Source: Albibacterium sp963696875 (lineage in GTDB: Bacteria > Bacteroidota > Bacteroidia > Sphingobacteriales > Sphingobacteriaceae). Taken from it: a DNA stretch of 64,000 bases. Shown piece by piece: positions 54,346-61,674 of this stretch. Under the pieces are notes generated by a model. The model was not told where the DNA came from, did not search any database, and was given only the letters and a program-made list of their open reading frames with translations. The stretch's first letter is position 1. Every line of letters starts with the position of its first letter. The stretch is taken from assembly GCA_963696875.1 (NCBI GenBank), contig CAVOLQ010000007.1, positions 186,001 to 250,000 on the forward strand, in the 5' to 3' direction. The position numbers and the translations under genes were made by a program.

Positions 54346-54783
54346 ATGAAAACATTGCATTTTGAAATCAACATTAACGCGAGTCCAGAAAAAGTTTGGA
54401 AAAGCATCTGGGATTTAGAGAGCTATAAAGTTTGGACAAAACCTTTCGGCGAAGGAAGTTATTATAGTGCCGAAACCTTTTTGGATGGGAGCAAAATACA
54501 TTTTCTTGGCCCTAGTGGAGACGGAATGTATAGCACTATAGAAAAGCTCGATGAACCAAATTTTATAGCTCTTAAACATGTAGGTGAGATAAAGAACTTT
54601 GAAGAACAGCCGCTCGCAGACCAAGAATGGTCAAATGCCATAGAATCTTATGAGCTTAAACCTATCGCAGAGGGAACGAATCTTATTGTAAATGTCGGCA
54701 CCGTCGAGCAATATGTTGACTCTATGAACACTACCTTCCCTTTGGCGTTAAACGAGCTTAAAAAGTTGGCCGAAACTAAGTAG
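54346..54783 (+). CDS. SRPBCC/START-like domain protein
   Basis: 145 residues with the helix-grip fold signature of AHSA1-type proteins: FEININASPEKVWKSIWDLE at the start, a central beta sheet and a long C-terminal helix (STFPLALNELKKL type). These bind hydrophobic ligands or act as Hsp90 co-factors or polyketide-type cyclases; no ligand can be deduced. Monocistronic. Confidence 0.85.
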   Translation: MKTLHFEININASPEKVWKSIWDLESYKVWTKPFGEGSYYSAETFLDGSKIHFLGPSGDGMYSTIEKLDEPNFIALKHVGEIKNFEEQPLADQEWSNAIESYELKPIAEGTNLIVNVGTVEQYVDSMNTTFPLALNELKKLAETK

Positions 54784-54906
54784 CTAAGTAGACACTATCT
54801 AACATGTTAATGGCCAATGATAGTCCAGGTTTTATGGGGACAAGTAATAGCTTTAACATAGAAAAAAAATATGCTAAGGGTTCATTTATACTAACTGTAT
54901 AATAAT

Positions 54907-54957
54907 ATTCACAAAAATATTGCTAGTTTTATAGATGCACTTTACGCAATGTGGATA
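54907..54957. repeat. 51-bp interspersed repeat, copy 1
   Basis: 41 of 51 positions match 59647-59697, including AAATATTG, TTTTATAG, TGCAC and TTACGC. Each copy lies roughly 50-100 bp before a small gene (55008 and 59799). Confidence 0.65.
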
Positions 54958-55007
54958 TAATATTTTGCATCAACAATAACAACTAAAGTATACCAAACAA
55001 TAAATAT

Positions 55008-55373
55008 ATGTTAGGACTTAGAACAACTATTTATAAAGTTGGAGATATTCAGAAAGCTACTGAATGGTACTCAAAAGCATTTGAAGCAAATCCATATTTT
55101 AACGAACCATATTATGTTGGTTTCAACATAGAAGGGTACGAGTTAGGACTTCAACCCGAAGAAAATCCGACTATTAACAAAGTTGAAAGTGTGATTTCAT
55201 ATTGGGGTGTAGAAAACATACAGAAAGTTTATGACCGACTAATTGAATTAGGAGCGACTGAAAATGAAAAGCCATATAATGTTGGCGATGATATAATGAC
55301 TGCAACCGTTAAAGACCCATTTGGAAATGTTATTGGTTTAATCAATAATCCACACTTTAAACTAAACGATTAA
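55008..55373 (+). CDS. VOC family (glyoxalase-like) protein
   Basis: 121 residues, one vicinal-oxygen-chelate module: LRTTIYKVGDIQKATEWYSK at the start and VKDPFGNVIGLINNPHF at the end. The family includes glyoxalases, dioxygenases and resistance proteins; metal ligands are not conserved enough to choose. Followed after 18 bp by a broken RibD/DHFR-like gene. Confidence 0.85.
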   Translation: MLGLRTTIYKVGDIQKATEWYSKAFEANPYFNEPYYVGFNIEGYELGLQPEENPTINKVESVISYWGVENIQKVYDRLIELGATENEKPYNVGDDIMTATVKDPFGNVIGLINNPHFKLND

Positions 55374-55391
55374 CAAACAAAATAAAACCTA

Positions 55392-55547
55392 ATTGACGGC
55401 TACTGGCTATTTGTTAATCCAATTATTCTCGGACAAGGCATTCCATTATTTGTAGACATCAAAGACAAAATAAAACTAAAGTTATAGACTGCTAGACAAT
55501 TTACTTCCTGGGTAACTGAGTTGAATTACATAGTGGATAGGGGTTGA
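55392..55547 (+). pseudogene. 3' remnant of a RibD/DHFR-like gene
   Basis: In one frame: DGYWLFVNPIILGQGIPLFV, then DIKDKIKLKL, a TAG at 55485, then TARQFTSWVTELNYIVDRG and TGA at 55545-55547. This aligns in pattern with the C-terminus of the intact family member at 46540 (LIDEFTISVVPVLVGNGIKL ... TGLTQLHYRRK). The N-terminal two thirds are absent and an internal stop is present. Confidence 0.8.
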
Positions 55548-55600
55548 AGCCCGCGATATTAAAACACTACCTATAGTAATTTGTTTCATTCAAAATAAAG

Positions 55601-56335
55601 ATGGCAAGAATACTTATTACTGGATCGGCAGATGGACTTGGACAATTAGCAGCCCTTGACCTGATTGCTAATGGCAATCATGTCGTATTGCATGCTCGTA
55701 ACAAAGACAGGAGTAAGCAGGCTTTGGCAAAAATACCTGGTGCAGAAACTATTGTTATAGGCGATCTTTCAAATATTGATGAAACAAAACAATTGGCTGA
55801 AAAAATTAACTCTTTAGGAACATTCGATGCCATAATTCATAATGCAGGAGTCTATTCTGCGCCTGCAAAACAGCTTTTCGCTGTTAATACTTTAGCACCT
55901 TTTATTTTAACTTGCTTAATACAAAAGCCAAAGCGATTAATCTACCTAAGTTCTGGAGCGCAAAAAGGGGGAAGTGCCAAACTGGACAGTTTTAAGTCGA
56001 AGGTTGATAATATTACCTACTCAGACACAAAACTGCATGTAATAATGCTTTGCAAAGCGATTGCACGGAAATGGCCAGATGTTTATGCGAACGCTGTTGA
56101 TCCCGGTTGGGTTCCGACTAAGATGGGAGGAAGTGACGCACCTGATGATTTGAAAAAAGGTTATGAGACACAGGTTTGGCTGGCTACAAGCAACGATGCA
56201 AAAGCAAGGGTAACAGGGCGTTTTTTTTACCATCAAAGAGAGAGAGGCTACAATCCTGAAGCTGACGATATAATAAAGCAGGAAAAGTTTTTAAAAGTGT
56301 GCGAAGAAATAACAGGAGTTTCATTTCCCGAATAA
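55601..56335 (+). CDS. Short-chain dehydrogenase/reductase
   Basis: 244 residues. Cofactor motif TGSADGLGQLAA (TGxxxGxG), then DLSNIDE, the HNAGVYS motif (NAG), Ser in LIYLSSGAQ, and a catalytic region where the usual YxxxK reads YSDTKLH; PGWVPTKMGG follows. All elements of a classical SDR are present, so it should be an active NAD(P)-dependent oxidoreductase of unknown substrate. Monocistronic. Confidence 0.9.
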   Translation: MARILITGSADGLGQLAALDLIANGNHVVLHARNKDRSKQALAKIPGAETIVIGDLSNIDETKQLAEKINSLGTFDAIIHNAGVYSAPAKQLFAVNTLAPFILTCLIQKPKRLIYLSSGAQKGGSAKLDSFKSKVDNITYSDTKLHVIMLCKAIARKWPDVYANAVDPGWVPTKMGGSDAPDDLKKGYETQVWLATSNDAKARVTGRFFYHQRERGYNPEADDIIKQEKFLKVCEEITGVSFPE

Positions 56336-56613
56336 TAGCCGGCACAATTTGTATCTTTTATGCATATTGTTTTGAATTAATTTATACATTTGTAAGTGTA
56401 TTATTACAATAGGCTGTGGCAATAGAATGTGCCCCTGCATTTATTTCGGTTTTTGGTAAAACGCAGGACAAACAAAACAAATTCTGCATACTATGGAAAT
56501 TGAGCCTCAAGAGAATCTGCAAAATATCAGTTATTCCAAAAGGATTAGAAAAAATCGTTATACAACATCGTGGCGTTAGTTATATAGAATTTAAAAAACC
56601 TAAAAATAAAAAT

Positions 56614-58515
56614 ATGTTTAGACATTCAATTTTATCCGTTTTAGTTGTTTTGACCGTTCTCTTTTCTTCCTGTAGCCAGGTAGAAAAAGAGAAACCTGCA
56701 CCACTAATTGATGTAGAAACTTTTTTCAAAAATGGAGAGAAAAGCACCTTTCGAATTTCGCCAGACGGAAATTATTTTAGCTATCGTGCAGATTACAAAG
56801 GAAAGACCAATATTTTTGTTCAAAAAGTGAGCGACAGCGCGACCGTTCGCGTTACCAACGATACCTTGCGAAGTATCTCACGTTATTTTTGGAAAGGAGA
56901 CAGAATTGTATATGCACAAGACATTGGTGGTGATGAAAACTTCCAGCTTTTTTCTGTGAAAGCAGACGGCACTGATTTAAAAGCATTAACGCCATTTGCC
57001 GGTATAAGAAGTGATATTATTGACGCCCTGCTTGACATCGACGGAAAAGAAAAGGAATTGATTGTGCAAATCAATAAAAGGGTAAAAGAATATTTTGACC
57101 CCTATCTTTTAAATATAGAGACAGGAACCTTAACCTTGCTTTACGACAACAAAGAAAACTTCGACGGTTGGATTACGGACAACGAAGGTGTTATTCGTTT
57201 TGCTTCAAAAACTGACGGTGTAAACAATACCTGGAATTATCGCAATTCAGATAAAGACGCTTTCACGCCATTGCTTACCAATACATTTAAAGATATTTTT
57301 TTTCCAACCTCATTTGATAAAGACAATAAAAACGTTTATGCGCTTAGTAACATAGGCCGGGATAAAGTTGTTTTAATTGAGTACGACCCCACTGCCCAAA
57401 AAGACGTAAAAGAATTATTTGCAGATGACAACTATGATTTAAGCTCTGTCCATTACGACAGAAAAAAACAAAGATTAACTTCTGTTTATTGGGAGGCAGA
57501 AAAACAGAAAAAACATTTTTTTGACAAAGAATGGAGTGAAATCCAAAGCAGTCTAGACAGAAATTTTGAGGGCTACGAAACAGAAATAGTAAGCTATGAT
57601 GATGCCCGAACCAAAGCCATTGTTGCAGTTAGTAACGACAGGATGCCGAGCAAATATTATATCTACGACTTCAAAACAAAAGAAACCAAAGAAGTCGCCA
57701 ATCCATACCCTTGGATTAACGAAAAGCAAATGAGCCACGTAAAACCCATTGTCTACAAATCTAGAGACGGTTTAGAAATTCACGGTTATTTGACGCTCCC
57801 GCTGGGTTTAGAACCCAAAAATCTGCCTGTTGTTATAAATCCTCACGGTGGACCTTGGGCAAGAGACGGTTGGTATTATAATCCGGAAGTTCAGTTTTTA
57901 GCCAATCGTGGCTATGCCGTTTTGCAAATGAATTTCAGAGGTAGTACGGGTTATGGAAAGAAATTTTGGGAAGCAAGTTTTAAACAATGGGGTAAGACAA
58001 TGCAAGACGATATCACTGATGGTGTAGAATGGCTAAAAGAACAGGGCATTGCCGATGAAAAACGAATTGCTATTTACGGTGGTAGTTATGGCGGTTATGC
58101 AACTCTTGCAGGTATCACATTTACCCCTGATTTGTACGCTGCGGCTGTTGATTATGTTGGAGTAAGTAATTTGTTTACATTTTTGAATACAATTCCGCCT
58201 TATTGGAAACCCTATATGGACCAATTTCACGAAATGGTTGGAGACCCTAAGAAAGACAGCTTACTATTTGTCGAAGCATCACCTGCACTGCACGCACACA
58301 AAATTAAAACGCCATTATTTATAGCGCAAGGTGCAAACGACCCAAGAGTAAATAAGGCAGAAAGCGATCAAATGGTAGAAGCATTAAAAAAACGTGGTGT
58401 AGACGTGGAATATATGGTGAAAGATAACGAAGGGCACGGCTTTTATAATCAAGACAACCGGTTTGACTTTTACGGGGCTATGGAAAAATTTTTGGACAAA
58501 TACTTGAAGCCGTAA
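56614..58515 (+). CDS. S9 family peptidase, prolyl oligopeptidase type, lipoprotein
   Basis: 633 residues from ATG 56614, where MFRHSILSVLVVLTVLFSSC forms a lipoprotein signal; an upstream extension lacks such a signal and is rejected. An N-terminal beta-propeller (about 40-365) with WDxx-like strands precedes an alpha/beta-hydrolase domain: nucleophile Ser491 in GGSYGG, Asp576 in GANDPRV, His608 in EGHGF. It would cleave short peptides at the outer face of the envelope. A TACATTTG box (56385) lies far upstream. A strong terminator follows at 58539. Confidence 0.94.
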   Translation: MFRHSILSVLVVLTVLFSSCSQVEKEKPAPLIDVETFFKNGEKSTFRISPDGNYFSYRADYKGKTNIFVQKVSDSATVRVTNDTLRSISRYFWKGDRIVYAQDIGGDENFQLFSVKADGTDLKALTPFAGIRSDIIDALLDIDGKEKELIVQINKRVKEYFDPYLLNIETGTLTLLYDNKENFDGWITDNEGVIRFASKTDGVNNTWNYRNSDKDAFTPLLTNTFKDIFFPTSFDKDNKNVYALSNIGRDKVVLIEYDPTAQKDVKELFADDNYDLSSVHYDRKKQRLTSVYWEAEKQKKHFFDKEWSEIQSSLDRNFEGYETEIVSYDDARTKAIVAVSNDRMPSKYYIYDFKTKETKEVANPYPWINEKQMSHVKPIVYKSRDGLEIHGYLTLPLGLEPKNLPVVINPHGGPWARDGWYYNPEVQFLANRGYAVLQMNFRGSTGYGKKFWEASFKQWGKTMQDDITDGVEWLKEQGIADEKRIAIYGGSYGGYATLAGITFTPDLYAAAVDYVGVSNLFTFLNTIPPYWKPYMDQFHEMVGDPKKDSLLFVEASPALHAHKIKTPLFIAQGANDPRVNKAESDQMVEALKKRGVDVEYMVKDNEGHGFYNQDNRFDFYGAMEKFLDKYLKP

Positions 58516-58538
58516 AAATAAACACTCAATAATAAAAG

Positions 58539-58576
58539 CAAAAGAAGTACTGATCACCTAATCAGTACTTCTTTTG
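58539..58576 (+). terminator. Terminator after S9 peptidase gene
   Basis: Perfect 16-bp stem CAAAAGAAGTACTGAT / ATCAGTACTTCTTTTG, 6-nt loop, A-rich before and TTTTG after. Confidence 0.88.
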
Positions 58577-58767
58577 TTTGTGAGTAAATTTATTTACTTA
58601 TAAAAACATTGAAATTAAAATCGGGTTAAAGGTTTCAAGGAAGTCTTAACCCGAGGAGTATAATTTGTACTAGGTGATTGTCAATACGATGAAGGATGAA
58701 AAGATCACGGTTCTGTAGTCAATATGTCAATATGGAAATTGTTCGTCTTGTTATGCTGCAAAAGATT

Positions 58768-59582
58768 ATGACTAGAAGTATTCTATTTCTTCTGCTTATT
58801 CCTGCATTGTCTTATTCACAGACAGAGAAAAAGATTGAAGGGAGGATTATCAATGTGTCTAAAGACACATTGATAATCTATCCTGATCGTGCTATACCCT
58901 CAAAATTTTATGAGATTGAAGAAACCAGATCTCAAATGGAGAATGAGGAATTTAAATGCCATTTGTTGGAGACGTCAAAATCGATACTGCACTTTATAAT
59001 TACTCAATATTAAATCCCGATTCCTTTATTCCCCTATGGTTTTTAATTAAACGTTATTATCAATTCCGGCATTCAGCATTAAGGGAAAATCACCTAAACC
59101 AATTTTCAGCTGACGTTAAAGATAGTAAAATATGGAAGTTACTGCATGAAGATATGGATAGGGCCTTATTGAAACAAGGTAAAACGTTCCCATCAATGAA
59201 GGTCCTTGATTCAGATCTAAATACTTATTCTTTAAAAAGCAATCAAGGAAAATACTTTTTATTAGATTTTTGGTTTACAAGCTGCAAGCCGTGTATACAG
59301 GCTCTTCCTCGGCTAAATGATATTTACGAAAGATTTCAAAAGGACGGCTTGGAGATTATCAGTATATCAGTGGACAGAGATCGGGCAGTTGAAAGCTGGC
59401 GTTCAAGGATCCTTGAAAAAGACATGCCTTGGAAGCATTGTTTAGACTTAAATGGTTTAAATTCCAGTGAACTGTTTGTTAAAAACTTTCCTAGATATAT
59501 TTTATTAGATATGAATTGGAACGTGATAAATATTGACATTTCCTTAGATGAGTTAGAAGCCTACCTGCATGATAACCTCTAA
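58768..59582 (+). pseudogene. Frameshifted, shortened TlpA/thioredoxin-like protein gene
   Basis: Frame 1 from ATG 58768 gives a signal peptide (MTRSILFLLLIPALSYSQ) and an EKKIEGRIINVSKDTLIIYP segment like the N-terminal DUF4369 domain, then ends at 59013. Frame 2, open from 58956 to 59582, carries a helical linker and a thioredoxin domain with FTSCKPCIQALP (CxxC) and ISISVDRDRAVESWR. Together they make one protein split by a frameshift near 58960-59010 and shorter than usual for this family. The second half might still be translated as a 208-residue protein but would lack an export signal. Confidence 0.75.
58845..58878. repeat. Perfect 34-bp palindrome inside TlpA-like gene
   Basis: Arms GATTATCAATGTGTCT and AGACACATTGATAATC (16 bp each) around AA, without a mismatch, inside the reading frame encoding RIINVSKDTLII. 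Confidence 0.9.
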
Positions 59583-59646
59583 AAAGCCAAACCTTACGTG
59601 TTATGCTACCAATTCATGTTTTCTTTGCCATATAGCTATCTTGCTG

Positions 59647-59697
59647 ATTCACGCAAATATTGTTAATTTTATAGTTGCACATTACGCCACGGGTATA
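59647..59697. repeat. 51-bp interspersed repeat, copy 2
   Basis: Second copy of the element at 54907-54957 (41 of 51 identical), in a gene-free 216-bp gap ahead of the alpha/beta-hydrolase gene. Confidence 0.65.
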
Positions 59698-59798
59698 GAG
59701 GCTGGTTAGCGAAATTAATTTTGGCACTAGCAAAAGACGGCTGTACAAAAACAAAATTAACAAAATGACTAGGACACTTCATTTTTTAATTAATCAAA

Positions 59799-60359
59799 AT
59801 GAAACCAAAAAAGATTTTATTCGCACATAGTGGCGGTGGACAAGGGAGTGCGGGACAAGGGAGTTTCGACTTTGTATCGTACCTAAAAAAAGAATTGCAG
59901 AACGAATTTGAAATTCATTACCCAATAATTGATGATCCAGATGCACCAACCTATAAAATGTGGAAAAAACTCTTTGAAAAAGAATTTAAGTCGATAGACC
60001 AACCAGCTATCCTTATTGGACATTCATTGGGTGGTTCAATGTTACTTAAATACCTATCACAAGAAAAACCAAACATTTTAATTTTATCGCTATTTTTAGT
60101 TGCGACACCGCAGTGGGGGAAGAACGGTTGGAATGTTGACGATTTTGTACTTAAGGAAAATTTTGAACAGGAACTCGGGCAAATAAAAAAGATATTTCTC
60201 TATCAATGTAAGGAAGATGCAATTGTCCCTTTTAAACATTTTAACTTTTATAAAAAGGCTTTTCCAAATGCAACCCTAAGAATTTTGAACGGAACAGACC
60301 ACGCTTTTTCGAATGGGCTACCTGAATTGGTTGACGATATTAAAAAAGGACAAAGCTAA
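59799..60359 (+). CDS. Alpha/beta hydrolase, RBBP9/YdeN-like
   Basis: 186 residues. Nucleophile elbow GHSLGG with Ser76, acidic residue in CKEDAIVPF, His in GTDHAF: a complete triad in a small cap-less fold. The N-terminal glycine-rich loop HSGGGQGSAGQGSFDF is the oxyanion side. Cytoplasmic serine hydrolase of unknown substrate. Preceded by copy 2 of the 51-bp repeat and followed by an unusual 180-bp spacer. Confidence 0.88.
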   Translation: MKPKKILFAHSGGGQGSAGQGSFDFVSYLKKELQNEFEIHYPIIDDPDAPTYKMWKKLFEKEFKSIDQPAILIGHSLGGSMLLKYLSQEKPNILILSLFLVATPQWGKNGWNVDDFVLKENFEQELGQIKKIFLYQCKEDAIVPFKHFNFYKKAFPNATLRILNGTDHAFSNGLPELVDDIKKGQS

Positions 60360-60539
60360 AAACAACGGCCCGTTAACATGCGTTTGGCTCAATGGTGGGT
60401 GACGCGGTTATGTCATTACAGTGCTTCTATTGGGCATTTGTGCAGGCTAACAGTTTCGTACTTTGCGTCTTCGCCAAGGGGCAAAACGTTGGCAATAATG
60501 TATATGACGACAACTCTAAAAATCAAATGACTAAAAAAA
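60360..60539 (+). other. Spacer with long imperfect hairpin
   Basis: Begins AACGGCCCGTTAACATGCGT and ends GGGGCAAAACGTTGGCAATA. GCGTTTGGC near 60380 can pair with GCCAAGGGGC near 60474, giving a long imperfect stem. GC content is higher than in the flanking genes. A small overlapping frame (60392-60655) is not credible as a gene. Confidence 0.4.
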
Positions 60540-61097
60540 ATGAAAAAATTACTATTAATCTTAACGCTTATTCTGAATTTCGACTACATGAACGCACAAA
60601 ACGCAGACCCTTGGATCGAGTATATGACCCCTTCAAGTATTCATTCACTTCTTGACCAATACACTGGAAATTTTAGAATGGAAATAACCATGTCTACGGT
60701 TGAAGGAAAAGACCCTGACGTTATAACTGTAAATTCTGAACACTCTATGTTACTTGGTGGAAGATTTTTAGAAATGAAGCAAGAAGGTAATATGATGGGA
60801 ATGGACTATCAAGCCATAACAACAATAGGCTGTAATAATACCGATAAAAAAATGGCTTTAACCACAATAACCAATATGGGAACAGGGACGTTGAGCATGC
60901 TTGGCAATTGGGACGAAAAATCTAAATCGGCAATTTTATATGGTCAATTGACCAATCCAGTTACTAAAAACACAATCAATGTAAAGCAAGTTGTTACTTT
61001 CGTTGACAACGACACGATTTTAATTGAAAGTTATGATAAAGAGGGTGGGAAATCTGAAATAAAAACGGTGCAATACAAATTGATAAGAAATAAATAA
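60540..61097 (+). CDS. DUF1579-type exported protein
   Basis: 185 residues. Signal peptide MKKLLLILTLILNFDYMNAQ, then the DUF1579 pattern: a hydrophobic lead helix (SSIHSLLDQYTGNFRMEITM), HSMLLGGRFLEMKQEG, and GTLSMLGNWDEKSKSAILYG. A beta-barrel, probably ligand-binding fold of unknown role, found often as stand-alone secreted proteins. Followed by a PhnB-like gene 36 bp downstream, likely co-transcribed. Confidence 0.83.
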   Translation: MKKLLLILTLILNFDYMNAQNADPWIEYMTPSSIHSLLDQYTGNFRMEITMSTVEGKDPDVITVNSEHSMLLGGRFLEMKQEGNMMGMDYQAITTIGCNNTDKKMALTTITNMGTGTLSMLGNWDEKSKSAILYGQLTNPVTKNTINVKQVVTFVDNDTILIESYDKEGGKSEIKTVQYKLIRNK

Positions 61098-61133
61098 TTG
61101 GATTAAAAAACAAAGCAACTTAAAAATATTATT

Positions 61134-61559
61134 ATGGCAATTATCAATCCCCACATTAATTTCAATGGCAATGCCGAAGAAGCATTCAATTTTTACAAAT
61201 CAGTATTTGGCGGAGAGTTCACAAAGATTATACGCTTCAAAGATATATCAAGCCCTGAATTACCAATAGCAGAAAATGAAGCAAATAAGATAATGCACAT
61301 TGCTTTGCCAATTGGCAAAAACATGTTAATAGCCAATGACGTTCCAGAAAGTATGGGACAAGTAAATGAAAATGAAAACAGGTCTAAGATATCTATTAGT
61401 GCAGAAAGTCGTGAAGAGGCTGACAAATTATTTCACGGACTTTCAGTAGGCGGGGCTATTGAAGCGCCTATTGGCGACAGTCCTTGGGGTTCCTATTTTG
61501 GAATGTTTAGAGACAAATTTGGTATTGAATGGATCGTGGATTTTACTCCAGATAAATAA
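61134..61559 (+). CDS. VOC family protein, PhnB-like
   Basis: 141 residues. INPHINFNGNAEEAFNFYKS opens a single PhnB module; the end is FGMFRDKFGIEWIVDF. Related to the two modules of the protein at 45635, which makes three PhnB-like domains plus one glyoxalase-like protein in this part of the window. No catalytic residues can be assigned. Probably second gene of an operon with the DUF1579 protein. Confidence 0.86.
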   Translation: MAIINPHINFNGNAEEAFNFYKSVFGGEFTKIIRFKDISSPELPIAENEANKIMHIALPIGKNMLIANDVPESMGQVNENENRSKISISAESREEADKLFHGLSVGGAIEAPIGDSPWGSYFGMFRDKFGIEWIVDFTPDK

Positions 61560-61674
61560 CTGCATTCGAAGATGTTCTGCCTGCACAAGCAACAAACACC
61601 TTGCTTAGTCATTAATACACCCCTAATCGGCTTGTAGAACCTCTATTCCGACTGCAACATGGAGTGATAACTCA

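Noticed and set aside
60392..60655. 87-codon plus-strand frame
   Set aside because: Spans the hairpin spacer and runs out of frame into the DUF1579 gene, which has a clear signal peptide.
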